A stretch of 64,000 nt of DNA from an uncultured Paraprevotella sp. (lineage in GTDB: Bacteria; Bacteroidota; Bacteroidia; Bacteroidales; Bacteroidaceae), in NCBI GenBank assembly GCA_944321525.1, contig CALULQ010000010.1, positions 1-64,000 on the forward strand, written 5' to 3'. The position numbers and the translations under genes were made by a program. The notes under the pieces are model-generated. The model saw nothing but the letters and a program-made list of their open reading frames with translations. It was not told where the DNA came from and ran no database searches. Within the stretch, counting starts at the first letter, position 1. Each line of letters starts with the position of its first letter. Positions 1 through 8,330 of the stretch are shown here, in pieces.

Positions 1-747
1 ATGATTTTCCTTTACTACATCATCAAGAACCGCATCGCGATGGGGAAGATGAAGGGCAACGAATTCATAGTAAAGACCATCGTGACGACGGAACTGATCA
101 AGTCCATCGCCGACAAGAACCACGTGGAAATGTACGACTGCTACACTGGTTTCAAATGGATTGCACGTCAGATTCGCCTGAACGAAGGCAAGAAGCAGTA
201 CATTGGTGGCGGTGAAGAGTCCTACGGCTTCTTGGCCGAAGACTTTGTGCGCGATAAGGATGCCGTTTCGGCTTGCTCTTTGCTGGCCGAAATCTGCGCT
301 TGGGCCAAGGATCAGGGCAAGACGCTGTTCGACGTGCTGATGGACATCTATGTGGAGTATGGCTTCTCGCTGAATCAGACCATCAACGTAGTGAAACCGG
401 GCAAGACGGGCGCCGATGAAATCAAGCAAATGATGGTGGACTTCCGCGCTAATCCGCCGAAAGAGCTGGGCGGCTCGGAAGTGGTCATGGTGAAGGATTA
501 TCAGACATTGAAAGCCACGGACAACCAAGGCCATGTGACGGATATCGACCAGCCGACCACGTCCAACGTGCTCCAATGGTACAGTGCCGATGGCACAAAG
601 GTGAGCGTGCGTCCCTCGGGTACAGAGCCCAAAATCAAGTTCTACATCGAGGTGACGGGCGAGATGAAGTGCCCGAAGTGCTATCCCGAAGCCGAGAAGA
701 AGGCCATGCAGACGGTGGAGGCCGTGAAGAAGTCCTTGGGGCTGTGA
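1..747 (+). CDS. Phosphoglucomutase/phosphomannomutase family protein, C-terminal part (5' end outside window)
   Basis: The reading frame is open from the first base, so the start lies upstream and this is the last ~248 residues of a protein that is usually near 580 residues. The family interconverts hexose 1- and 6-phosphates in the cytoplasm through a phosphoserine enzyme. The catalytic serine loop is in the missing part. Visible are the sugar-binding loop GGGEESYGF (near residue 77 of this fragment) and the C-terminal phosphate-binding loop RPSGTEPKIKFY (near residue 206), both diagnostic of the alpha-D-phosphohexomutase superfamily. Sugar specificity (glucose or mannose) cannot be settled from this part. 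A strong terminator follows 32 bases after the stop. Confidence 0.9.
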   Translation: MIFLYYIIKNRIAMGKMKGNEFIVKTIVTTELIKSIADKNHVEMYDCYTGFKWIARQIRLNEGKKQYIGGGEESYGFLAEDFVRDKDAVSACSLLAEICAWAKDQGKTLFDVLMDIYVEYGFSLNQTINVVKPGKTGADEIKQMMVDFRANPPKELGGSEVVMVKDYQTLKATDNQGHVTDIDQPTTSNVLQWYSADGTKVSVRPSGTEPKIKFYIEVTGEMKCPKCYPEAEKKAMQTVEAVKKSLGL

Positions 748-778
748 TTTCAGTTTATTCTTATTTAAAATATATGGG

Positions 779-813
779 GAAGCCTCGCCATTTGGGTTGA
801 GGCTTCTTTTTTT
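779..813 (+). terminator. Rho-independent terminator after the phosphohexomutase gene
   Basis: Perfect 8-bp stem GAAGCCTC/GAGGCTTC (779-786 with 799-806), 12-base loop, followed by a run of seven T. Confidence 0.9.
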
Positions 814-822
814 ATTGATACA

Positions 823-1623
823 ATGGAACAGATAAGACATGATGAACCGGCTTACTGGTTCGTCTTTTGCAAGGATGAGTTGCTGTTGCAGCGCTCGGAG
901 GGGGGACTGCTGACGGTTCCTTTCGGAAAAGAGCCGCCCGTGGAACTGGCCGACTGGAACACTGTGCACCGGCTGACTCCGCTCGGGGGGAAGGCTTGCC
1001 GCGCCGTTTCCATAGACCGGCCCGTGGTGGAGGATGCCGCCCGGCGCATGGTGGGGTTGCGTGCCTCGTTCGACATCCTGCCCCGCGACCTTTACCTGAA
1101 AGCCGGCAAGGGGGCGGAAATCCTTTATTGGGACCGTAACACGAAGTTTTGCGGCGTGTGTGGCGCTCCCATGAAGTTGCATACGGACATCAGCAAGCGC
1201 TGCACGAACTGCGGCAAGGAGGTGTGGCCGCAGCTGGCCACTGCCATCATCGTGCTGGTGCGCCGGGGCGACAGCATACTGATGGTGCATGCCCATAATC
1301 TGCGGGGCAGGTATTACGGTCTGGTGGCCGGTTTCGTGGAGACGGGAGAGACGCTGGAGGAGTGTGTCCGCCGTGAACTGATGGAAGAGACCGGAGTGCG
1401 GGTGAAAAACATCCGCTACTTCGGTAGCCAGCCGTGGCCTTATCCTTGCGGGCTGATGGTGGGATTCTATGCCGACTACGTGGAGGGCGAGTTGCATTTG
1501 CAGCGAAGCGAAATTGCCAGTGGCGGATGGTTCAGCCGCGACCACTTGCCGGAAATTCCCGGCAGGGTATCCATGGCCCGCATGCTGATTGACGCTTGGC
1601 TGGAAGGCCGGCTTCCGGATTGA
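823..1623 (+). CDS. nudC: NADH pyrophosphatase (NudC-type Nudix hydrolase)
   Basis: Cytoplasmic Nudix enzyme of 266 residues that hydrolyses NAD(H), and in known NudC proteins removes NAD caps from RNA. The order is typical: an N-terminal NUDIX-like domain, a four-cysteine zinc ribbon (CGVC near 110, CTNC near 127), then the catalytic domain with a complete Nudix box (G-x5-E-x7-REL-x-EE-x-GV, about residues 170-192). It ends with SQPWPYPCGLM, the SQPWPFPxS-like signature that marks NudC within the superfamily. The ATG lies ten bases after the upstream terminator's T run. A strong hairpin follows the stop. Function is recognised from motifs with high confidence. Confidence 0.93.
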   Translation: MEQIRHDEPAYWFVFCKDELLLQRSEGGLLTVPFGKEPPVELADWNTVHRLTPLGGKACRAVSIDRPVVEDAARRMVGLRASFDILPRDLYLKAGKGAEILYWDRNTKFCGVCGAPMKLHTDISKRCTNCGKEVWPQLATAIIVLVRRGDSILMVHAHNLRGRYYGLVAGFVETGETLEECVRRELMEETGVRVKNIRYFGSQPWPYPCGLMVGFYADYVEGELHLQRSEIASGGWFSRDHLPEIPGRVSMARMLIDAWLEGRLPD

Positions 1624-1630
1624 TGTTTCG

Positions 1631-1688
1631 GGTCGGAATGGAAGGGTGCGGCTCCGTCCCCCTCCATTCCGACCTGGATGTTTTTTTG
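1631..1688 (+). terminator. Rho-independent terminator after nudC
   Basis: Long stem beginning GGTCGGAATGGA (1631) and closing TCCATTCCGACC (to 1674), followed shortly by seven T at 1681-1687. Confidence 0.85.
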
Positions 1689-2129
1689 TATGAGTGCGAT
1701 TGTGGGCGATGGCTTTTGCACATCCCCTTGACATGTTGTGCTCTTGTCTTGTTGTGAATGTCCGCCCGAAAGGGTATGCTTGCCTTTTCGGCGGATATAA
1801 AAACTTTTCTTTGTTCGCGGAGCCTTTGGGATGCTCCTTGGCGCGATGAAACATCGGGCGGTTTCCAGGTTCTCTTCCTGCGGCAGGAGGATAAGCGCCG
1901 TGCGGAGACCGTCAGCGTACTTTGCGGCAAGTACTCGAGTACTCTCCGCAGAGTACTGTTCGATACTCCGCATGGCGCGGCGGCGTTTCGGGCACGGTCG
2001 TGCGCGTCCAGCCTTGTTGCCATCCTGTGGTCTGGGGGGCTGCGCTCTGTAAAAGCTTTTGTCTTATTCCCGTTACTCTTGTTGGGTGTTTCCTTTAGCT
2101 GGCATTTAGCGCTTCATCGCCGTTGGAAC
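1689..2129. other. Long convergent intergenic region (nudC / flavodiiron protein)
   Basis: About 440 bases between the two terminators. Apart from the palindromic element at 1901-1972 I see no gene with family resemblance, no promoter pointing at a gene, and no RNA gene. Open frames crossing it run through the repeat and look non-coding. Confidence 0.6.
1901..1972 (+). repeat. GTAC-palindrome element, copy 1 (72 bp, forward)
   Basis: Ends are the inverted repeat TGCGGAG (1901-1907) and CTCCGCA (1966-1972). Inside, GTAC at 1917, GTACTCGAGTAC at 1931-1942 and GTAC at 1953 enclose two 10-base cores, TTTGCGGCAA and TCTCCGCAGA, the second in inverted orientation. It lies between the convergent nudC and flavodiiron genes, outside both terminators. 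Confidence 0.9.
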
Positions 2130-2171
2130 AAAAATAAAAAAAGGGGAGCGCCCGGATGTGGCGTCCCCTTC
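2130..2171 (-). terminator. Terminator for the flavodiiron protein gene
   Basis: Read leftward, a GGGGACGCC/GGCGCTCCCC stem (2143-2168, one bulged base) is followed by a T-rich run (A-rich 2130-2142 on the plus strand). Confidence 0.85.
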
Positions 2172-2210
2172 TTTTGCAATAAATATAGTTTAAAGGAATT
2201 TGGTTTTGAC

Positions 2211-3377
2211 TTATTCTGCGGCCAACAACTCGTCTGCCAGTTCCTCCATGGCCGCGATGTCGGCCTTCTTCATGCTGCTTTTGATGGTGACGGTGTGCTC
2301 CATGACTTGCATGTTTTTCATGTCCGCCAACATGCACGACATGACCCGTCCGGCCGTCGGTGCCCATGACCCGTTCTCGATGATGCCCACGCGCCGCTTC
2401 TGGAAGTTCTTGATTTGCAGGTGGTGAAGGAAGTCGAACATCGGCGGGAACACGCCGGCATCGTAGGACGAGGCGGCCACAATCATCTTGCTGTATCGGA
2501 ATGCGCATTCCACAGCCTTGGCCATGTCGTCGCGCGTCAGGTCGACGAGTTCAACCTTGGCACCTTTGGCTTGCAGCATTTCGCCCATCTTCCGTGCGGC
2601 TGTGGCCGTGTTGCCATGGATGGAAGCGTAGGCCACCAGCACGCCTTCGGTTTCCGGCTCGTATTTGCTCCACGTGTCGTAGAGGCCGATGTAGCGCCCC
2701 AAGTCTTCAGTGAGCACCGGGCCGTGCAGCGGGCAGACCATGGCGATGTCCAGGCCGGCGGCTTTCTTCAGCAAGGCTTGCACCTGTACGCCGTATTTGC
2801 CCACGATGTTGAAGTAGTATCGGCGTGCCTCGTCGGTCCAATCGTCCTCGTGGCAGAGCGCGCCGAACTTGCCGAACGCGTCTGCCGAGAACAGGATTTT
2901 CTCGCTTTCCTCATACGTGAGCATCACTTCGGGCCAGTGCACCATCGGCGCCATGATGAACTTCAGCGTGTGACGGCCAAGACAGAGCGTGTCGCCCTCC
3001 TTCACGGCTTGGGTGCGCCCGGCGAAGTCCGTTTCTTCGAAAAACTGCGGCATCATCTGGACGGCCTTGGTGCTGGCCACGATGGTGGCCTGCGGGTATT
3101 TCGCGGCAAACCATCCGATGTTGGCCGCGTGGTCGGGCTCCATGTGTTGCACGACGAGGTAATCCGGCGTGCGTCCGTCGAGGGCTTTTTCCAGATTGGC
3201 TTGCCATTCGGCCGTCTTGCGGCGGTCGATGGTGTCCATGACGGCGATTTTCTCGTCCAGAATGACGTAAGAATTGTACGAGATGCCGCGCGGCACGACG
3301 TATTGGCTCTCAAAGAGGTCCAGGTCCGTGTCGTCGGCACCGATGTATTTCACGTAAGGAGTGATGTCTTGATTCAT
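2211..3377 (-). CDS. FprA family A-type flavoprotein (flavodiiron oxygen/nitric-oxide reductase)
   Basis: 388-residue cytoplasmic flavodiiron protein; these reduce O2 to water or NO to N2O with electrons from rubredoxin or a similar donor and protect anaerobes. The N-terminal half is a metallo-beta-lactamase fold with diiron ligands visible in HMEPDH, VHWPE, the SADAF aspartate and CPLHGP. The C-terminal half is a flavodoxin domain starting at VLVAYASIHGNTATAA, an FMN phosphate-loop pattern. There is no fused rubredoxin or reductase domain, so it is class A and needs separate partners not seen nearby. Whether oxygen or NO is the true substrate cannot be told from the sequence. Confidence 0.93.
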   Translation of the reverse strand: MNQDITPYVKYIGADDTDLDLFESQYVVPRGISYNSYVILDEKIAVMDTIDRRKTAEWQANLEKALDGRTPDYLVVQHMEPDHAANIGWFAAKYPQATIVASTKAVQMMPQFFEETDFAGRTQAVKEGDTLCLGRHTLKFIMAPMVHWPEVMLTYEESEKILFSADAFGKFGALCHEDDWTDEARRYYFNIVGKYGVQVQALLKKAAGLDIAMVCPLHGPVLTEDLGRYIGLYDTWSKYEPETEGVLVAYASIHGNTATAARKMGEMLQAKGAKVELVDLTRDDMAKAVECAFRYSKMIVAASSYDAGVFPPMFDFLHHLQIKNFQKRRVGIIENGSWAPTAGRVMSCMLADMKNMQVMEHTVTIKSSMKKADIAAMEELADELLAAE

Positions 3378-3447
3378 ATTCTATGCGTTTAAATTCTGAT
3401 GCAAATATCGCACTTTTCCGCGGAATGCGCAAGAAAATTCCTTATAT

Positions 3448-4140
3448 TCATCCCATTCTCATTTGCTGCAGCAGCTCTTTTTGCCGCTCGCTCAGGTTGG
3501 TGGGAAGCTGCACGTTGTACGTCAGGATGAGGTTTCCGCGTGTCCCGTCGGGGTAGGTGTCGCCTTTTCCTTTCAGGCGGACCTTGGTGCCCGGTTGCGT
3601 GCCCGGTTTGATTTTCAGTTTCAGTTTGTCGCCGTCGGGCGTTTGCACGATGATGGATCCGCCCAGCAGGGCCGTGTACATGTCGATGCTGACGGTGCAT
3701 TCGCGGTCGGAATAGCTCACCGTGCCGCCTTCGTCGCCGAAGGGGTTGAAGCCGCGCTTGAAGCTGGTGCGGTAGCTGCGCGTGCGCCCTCCGCCGCCTC
3801 CGAACATTTGTGTGAAGAAGTCCGAGAAGCCGCCTCCGCCGAACTGGCTGAAGTCGAATCCTTCGAATCCGCCGTCGCCTCCGCCTGCACCCGTGGCGCC
3901 TCCGCCCATGTCCACATTTTTCCAATGCTCGCCGTATTGGTCATACTTGGCCCGCTTTTCCGGGTCGTTCAACACGTCGTAGGCTTCGTTCAGGGCTTGG
4001 AATTTGGCTTTGGCTTTCGGGTCGTCGGGATGCAGGTCGGGATGGAACTGCTTGGCCCGTTTCTTATAGGCCGCTTTGATGTCCTTCTGCGGGGTATCTT
4101 TGCTGATGCCCATTATCTTGTAATAATCAATAAATGCCAT
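3448..4140 (-). CDS. DnaJ/CbpA-type J-domain co-chaperone, shortened
   Basis: 230 residues. Residues 1-70 are a J domain with the HPD motif at 33-35, which stimulates DnaK ATPase. Residues ~80-125 are a Gly/Phe-rich linker. The remainder (ALLGGSIIVQTPDGDKLKLKI onward) is one DnaJ C-terminal beta-domain. There is no CxxCxGxG zinc-finger region, so it is class B (CbpA-like), and it is much shorter than the ~300 residues of CbpA because only one substrate-binding domain remains. An AAAGGAG ribosome site sits about ten bases before the ATG. It diverges from the 5'-nucleotidase gene; no dnaK, grpE or cbpM is nearby. Confidence 0.88.
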   Translation of the reverse strand: MAFIDYYKIMGISKDTPQKDIKAAYKKRAKQFHPDLHPDDPKAKAKFQALNEAYDVLNDPEKRAKYDQYGEHWKNVDMGGGATGAGGGDGGFEGFDFSQFGGGGFSDFFTQMFGGGGGRTRSYRTSFKRGFNPFGDEGGTVSYSDRECTVSIDMYTALLGGSIIVQTPDGDKLKLKIKPGTQPGTKVRLKGKGDTYPDGTRGNLILTYNVQLPTNLSERQKELLQQMRMG

Positions 4141-4249
4141 GGTGATTGTCTCCTTTCTGCGAGATTTGCAACAAATAAGATGCCAATCTGTTTGCCGGAG
4201 ACGGCTTTATTGTTATTTTTGCATGAAAGAACTATTTGTGGAAAGATTT

Positions 4250-5959
4250 ATGACGGGAAAGACTGCGGACAGAAGGATGGTGAGCTTGAAGATTGTACAC
4301 ACGAGCGACGTGCATGGATGCTTTTTCATGCGCGACTACGTGAACAACCATTCCGTCAGGGGAGGCCTGTCGAGGGTGTATGCCTACGTGCAGAGCCTGA
4401 GGCGGACTTACGGGCGGCGTCTGTTGCTGCTCGACGGGGGGGACATCCTGCAGGGAAACCCCGTGGTGTATTGCAGTAACTTCGTGATGCCCACGGGGAA
4501 GAACCTGGCAGCGGAGGTGATGAACTATATGGCATACGACGCCGGGGCGATGGGGAACCACGACCTGGAGACGGGGCACAGGGTGTATGACAACTGGGTG
4601 GCCGACTGCCGTTTTCCAGTCTTGGGGGCGAACATCATCGACAAGGCGACGGGCAAGAGCTACCTGACGCCTTATGCCGTACTGGAACGGGAGGGTGTCA
4701 AAGTGGCAGTCTTGGGCATGACGACTCCTGCCGTGCCTAACTGGCTGCCGCCCTCATTGTGGAGTGGGCTGGAGTTCCAGGACCTGGTGGCTTGTGCCCG
4801 GCAGTGGGTCCCCGTCATCCGGGAACGGGAGAAGCCGGACGTGCTGGTCGGACTTTTCCATTCCGGAAAGGAAGGCGGCATCGTCACGCCGGCATACGCC
4901 GAAAATGCAGCGCTGGACGTGGCCCGCGAGGTGGAAGGCTTCGACGTGGTCTGCTACGGGCACGACCACATGCGCAACTGCGAGACAGTGGCGGGGCCGT
5001 CGGGGAAGCCTGTCGTCTGCTGCGCGCCGTCGAGCATGGCCGTGGTCGTGGGCGAGATTGACATTGACGTTGAAATCGGACGCGACGGCAACAAGGTCGT
5101 CGCCGTGGAGGGGAAAACCACCGATTTGTCTTATTATAAGGGAGAAGCGTCGAAATACATGCAGCATTACTTCAGGCGCTACATCCACAACACGGAGTAT
5201 TACGTGGCCCGGAAGATTGGGCGCTTCACGCATGCGATAGAGAGCCAGGATGCTTATTTCGGGCCGTCGGCCTTCGTGGACCTCGTGCACGAGGTACAGT
5301 TGGCGGCCACAGGGGCGCAGCTCTCGTTCGCGGCCCCGGTGTCGTTCGCGGCCAGAATCGAACAGGGCGATGTGCATGTGCGCGACGTGTTCAACCTCTA
5401 CCGTTATGACGACGTGCTCTACACCCTGCGCCTCACGGGGCGCGAAATCAAAGGCATTCTGGAGATGAGCTATGGGCTTTGGGTCGACCAGATGAAGAGC
5501 CCGGACGACCACGTGATGCTGCTGGACTATGTGTTGGACGGAGGAGGGCGCCTGGGATTCAAGAATCTGGCTTACAATTTCGACTCCGCGGCCGGATTGT
5601 GCTACACGGTGGACGTGACACGTCCCTGCGGGGAGAAGATAACCATCACGGCGATGGCGGACGGAAGCCCGTTCGATCCTGCGGCGTGGTATGTGGTGGT
5701 GGCCAATTCGTACCGTGGAAACGGGGGCGGAGAGCTGTTCACCAAGGGAGCCGGCATCTCGCACGAAGAATTGGGGAGACGTCTGTTGCGCAGTACGGAA
5801 GAAGATCTTCGTACGTTGATCATACAATATATAAGAGGTAAGGAAGAAACCGACCCGCAACCTTTCACCCGCTGGCGGCTGGTGCCCGAGTCGTGGGCCG
5901 CACCGGCTTGCGCCCGCGACCGCCTCTTGCTGTTCGGGTCGCACGGCAAGGCGGAATGA
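4250..5959 (+). CDS. Metallophosphatase/5'-nucleotidase family protein
   Basis: About 569 residues. The N-terminal calcineurin-like phosphoesterase domain shows the metal motifs DVHG (19-22), DGGD, GNHDLE and GHDH. The C-terminal half is a 5'-nucleotidase C domain with YRYDDVLYTLRLTGREIK and NSYRGNGGGE, which bind the nucleoside. The family removes phosphate from nucleotides or opens 2',3'-cyclic nucleotides. No signal peptide is present, unlike UshA, so it may act in the cytoplasm. The frame is open from 4139, but a promoter-like TATTTTTG lies at 4213-4220, so I place the start at 4250; 4277 (MVSLKIV) is also possible. Confidence 0.85.
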   Translation: MTGKTADRRMVSLKIVHTSDVHGCFFMRDYVNNHSVRGGLSRVYAYVQSLRRTYGRRLLLLDGGDILQGNPVVYCSNFVMPTGKNLAAEVMNYMAYDAGAMGNHDLETGHRVYDNWVADCRFPVLGANIIDKATGKSYLTPYAVLEREGVKVAVLGMTTPAVPNWLPPSLWSGLEFQDLVACARQWVPVIREREKPDVLVGLFHSGKEGGIVTPAYAENAALDVAREVEGFDVVCYGHDHMRNCETVAGPSGKPVVCCAPSSMAVVVGEIDIDVEIGRDGNKVVAVEGKTTDLSYYKGEASKYMQHYFRRYIHNTEYYVARKIGRFTHAIESQDAYFGPSAFVDLVHEVQLAATGAQLSFAAPVSFAARIEQGDVHVRDVFNLYRYDDVLYTLRLTGREIKGILEMSYGLWVDQMKSPDDHVMLLDYVLDGGGRLGFKNLAYNFDSAAGLCYTVDVTRPCGEKITITAMADGSPFDPAAWYVVVANSYRGNGGGELFTKGAGISHEELGRRLLRSTEEDLRTLIIQYIRGKEETDPQPFTRWRLVPESWAAPACARDRLLLFGSHGKAE

Positions 5960-5993
5960 CGGGCGGCCCTGTTGGCAGCGCCCGTCATTCCGC
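5951..5993. terminator. Hairpin shared by convergent 5'-nucleotidase and fbp genes
   Basis: 15-bp inverted repeat GCGGAATGACGGGCG (5951-5965, containing the 5'-nucleotidase stop codon) with its complement ending at 5993. It is well placed to end both genes but has no clear T run on either side. Confidence 0.6.
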
Positions 5994-6014
5994 CTTGTGT
6001 GGTGTCAAGTGAAT

Positions 6015-8021
6015 CTAATAGCGGAACTTCCCTTTTGTGCTTTCCTTGATGTAGCCGTGCCGGTAGGCGTAGAGCAGCTCTTTCAGTTCGCTGATCTGGC
6101 TTTCCAGTTCGGCGCCTTTGTCCGTGTCGCGCACCATCATGCGCTGGGTGCTCAGTTCCACGATTTGCGTGGTGCTCACGATGTCGGTCCCGTTCTTGAT
6201 GGCTTCCTCGGCCGAGGTGAACGGTTCGTGCTGCACCAGCTGGAAACCCCGGCTGTGGAACACCAGCGTGTATCCGGCAATGCCCGTCGTGTTGTGGTAG
6301 GCCTTGGCAAATCCTCCGTCGATGACCATCAGTTTGCCGTTTGCCTTGATGGGCGTTTCCCCTCGTCCGACGCGCACCGGCACGTGGCCGTTGATGATGT
6401 GCCGGTGCTCGCCCTTCACGCCGAACGCATCCAGAATCATGTCGCAGATTCTTTCATCATCGCGCAGTTTGTAGTAGTAGCCTTTTTCTTCGGCGTGCGT
6501 GTCCTTGTCTTCCAGGAAGTAGCGCTCGAAGGTGGTCATCTTGTCTTTGTCGAACAGCGGCGAGTCCTTGCCGCACCACAAGTACCAGAAGTAGTCGACG
6601 GCAAATTTCCGTTCTTCCGTTTCCGTGTCGCTGTTGAAGGCGGAGCGCATCACCATGCCTATTTTGTCCAGCAAGGCGCGGCCCTTGAACTTCTCGCCAC
6701 GGATGTCCACTTCCTTTAGGCTGCCGTCGGCGTTCAGTGGCACGGAGGCATGGAACAGCAGGTTGGAGTTGAAGATGCCATACATGCAACCGTGGGAGAA
6801 CAGACATTGTATGTGTTTGTCCAGTTTGTCGCTCACGCTGAAGGAGTGGTGCAGTTTGGCCACCAGGTCTTGCTCTTCCGGCGTGAGTCGGTAGGGAGCG
6901 GCCGGGTCCACGGTGGGCAGGTAGCAGTCGCGCATGGCATATTCTTTCCCGTCGCGCACGAACACTTTCCGTTCGAAGTCGATATGTTCCAGCAGTTTCC
7001 TGTCCTCCATGTGCCATTCCGGCCGGCTGTCGATCATGGCAGCCTCCAGTTTGAACTGTATGATGCTGATGGCCTTGTGCATCTGTGCGATGAGCCGGCG
7101 CGCCTTCGGGGTGTGCCGCGTGTCGTCTTTGTCCAGTTGCGGGCCGAAGAAGTGGCAGGGGTCGTCGGCATACGTTTCCATGGCGAAGGTGGCGAGGGGC
7201 ACGAGGTTGATGCCGTAGCCGTCCTCCAGCGTGGAAAGGTTGCCATAGCGCAGCGTCAGACGCAGCACGTTGGCGATGCAGCAGTCGTTGCCCGCCGCCG
7301 CTCCCATCCACAGCGCGTCATGGTTCCCCCATTGAATGTCGAAGTTGTGGTAGTCGCAGAGCGTGTCCATCACGATGTGCGCCCCGCTTCCGCGGTCGAA
7401 GATGTCGCCCAGAATGTGCAACTGGTCGATGCTGAGCCTTTGTATCAGGTTGCAGATGGCACAGATAAATTCGTCCGCCCGTCCGGTAGACACGATGGTC
7501 TCGATGATGCGGTTGAAGTAGGCCTGTTTGTTGTTGTCCAGCGGTGATTCGTGCAGCAGCTCCTCAATGATGTAGGCGAATTCCTTGGGCAAGGCCTTGC
7601 GCACTTTCGAGCGGGTGTATTTTGACGACACCGACTGGCAGACGCTGACCAGCTGGTGGAGCGTGATGTTGTAGAAGTCGTTCAGGTTGGTTTCAGACGT
7701 CTTGATGTATTGCAGTTTGCGCTCCGGATAGTAAATCAGCGAGCACAGTTGTCTGATTTCCGCCTCGCGCATGGTAGTGCCGAATATTTCGTTTACCTTA
7801 CGTTTGATGTTTCCCGAAGCGTTTTTCAGTATGTGTTGGAAAGCCTCGTGCTCCCCGTGGATGTCAGCCAGGAAGTGTTCCGTGCCTTTGGGCAGGTTCA
7901 GGATGGCTTCCAGGTTGATGATTTCCGAGCAGGCCGTGCCGATGTCGGGCACGCTTTGCGAAAGCAATTCCAGAAGTCGCATGTCGTTCTGGATTTTCTC
8001 GTAAGAGTAGGTTTGCGTCAT
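6015..8021 (-). CDS. fbp: Fructose-1,6-bisphosphatase, class III
   Basis: 668-residue gluconeogenic enzyme converting fructose 1,6-bisphosphate to fructose 6-phosphate. Class III forms have a metallophosphoesterase-like core: ADIHGE (52-57), GDIFDRG (near 205) and GNHDALWMG (near 231) are visible, and the length matches the ~640-670 residues of Firmicutes and Bacteroidetes enzymes. In-frame ATGs occur at 8036 and 8021. A TAnnTTTG box at 8050-8057 (leftward) predicts transcription from about 8043, so the 8021 start with a ~20-base leader is preferred. Codons further upstream run into a repeat element and are not coding. Confidence 0.93.
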   Translation of the reverse strand: MTQTYSYEKIQNDMRLLELLSQSVPDIGTACSEIINLEAILNLPKGTEHFLADIHGEHEAFQHILKNASGNIKRKVNEIFGTTMREAEIRQLCSLIYYPERKLQYIKTSETNLNDFYNITLHQLVSVCQSVSSKYTRSKVRKALPKEFAYIIEELLHESPLDNNKQAYFNRIIETIVSTGRADEFICAICNLIQRLSIDQLHILGDIFDRGSGAHIVMDTLCDYHNFDIQWGNHDALWMGAAAGNDCCIANVLRLTLRYGNLSTLEDGYGINLVPLATFAMETYADDPCHFFGPQLDKDDTRHTPKARRLIAQMHKAISIIQFKLEAAMIDSRPEWHMEDRKLLEHIDFERKVFVRDGKEYAMRDCYLPTVDPAAPYRLTPEEQDLVAKLHHSFSVSDKLDKHIQCLFSHGCMYGIFNSNLLFHASVPLNADGSLKEVDIRGEKFKGRALLDKIGMVMRSAFNSDTETEERKFAVDYFWYLWCGKDSPLFDKDKMTTFERYFLEDKDTHAEEKGYYYKLRDDERICDMILDAFGVKGEHRHIINGHVPVRVGRGETPIKANGKLMVIDGGFAKAYHNTTGIAGYTLVFHSRGFQLVQHEPFTSAEEAIKNGTDIVSTTQIVELSTQRMMVRDTDKGAELESQISELKELLYAYRHGYIKESTKGKFRY

Positions 8022-8049
8022 GGTTTGCTGTAACATTGGTTTGCCTTTA

Positions 8050-8057
8050 CAAAAGTA
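8050..8057 (-). promoter_or_regulatory. Promoter -7 box for fbp
   Basis: TACTTTTG read leftward (Bacteroides TAnnTTTG box), ~29 bases before the ATG at 8021. Confidence 0.55.
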
Positions 8058-8166
8058 CGGAAATTCCGTGTATTTATCGAATAAAAACCGCAAAATGCGG
8101 AGCCGCCGTGTCATTTGCCTTGTGAGGGGAGCGGCGGCGGTTTCTGCGGCGGGCGGACAAGCGCCT

Positions 8167-8238
8167 TGCGGAATGTCGGATTGTACTTTGCGGAGAGTAC
8201 TCGAGTACTTGCCGCAAGGTACTGCGGCGGTCTCTGCA
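8167..8238 (-). repeat. GTAC-palindrome element, copy 2 (72 bp, reverse)
   Basis: GTAC at 8183, GTACTCGAGTAC at 8197-8208 and GTAC at 8219 enclose cores TTTGCGGAGA and TTGCCGCAAG. The ends are slightly degenerate (TGCGGAA at 8167, TCTCTGCA to 8238). This is the only copy between divergent genes; it lies upstream of fbp's promoter. The surrounding spacer 8058-8330 shows nothing else recognisable. Confidence 0.9.
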
Positions 8239-8330
8239 TGATGTTGCTGTGTCTTGCGGATTTTCCGGTTCTTTATTTTGCCATTTGTCGTGCATTTGTT
8301 ATCTTTATGGGTGATTAACCAAAGTGAAAG

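Noticed and set aside
1758..2369. Rightward 203-codon frame as a gene
   Set aside because: It crosses a palindromic element, a terminator and the end of the flavodiiron gene, and has no recognisable protein features.
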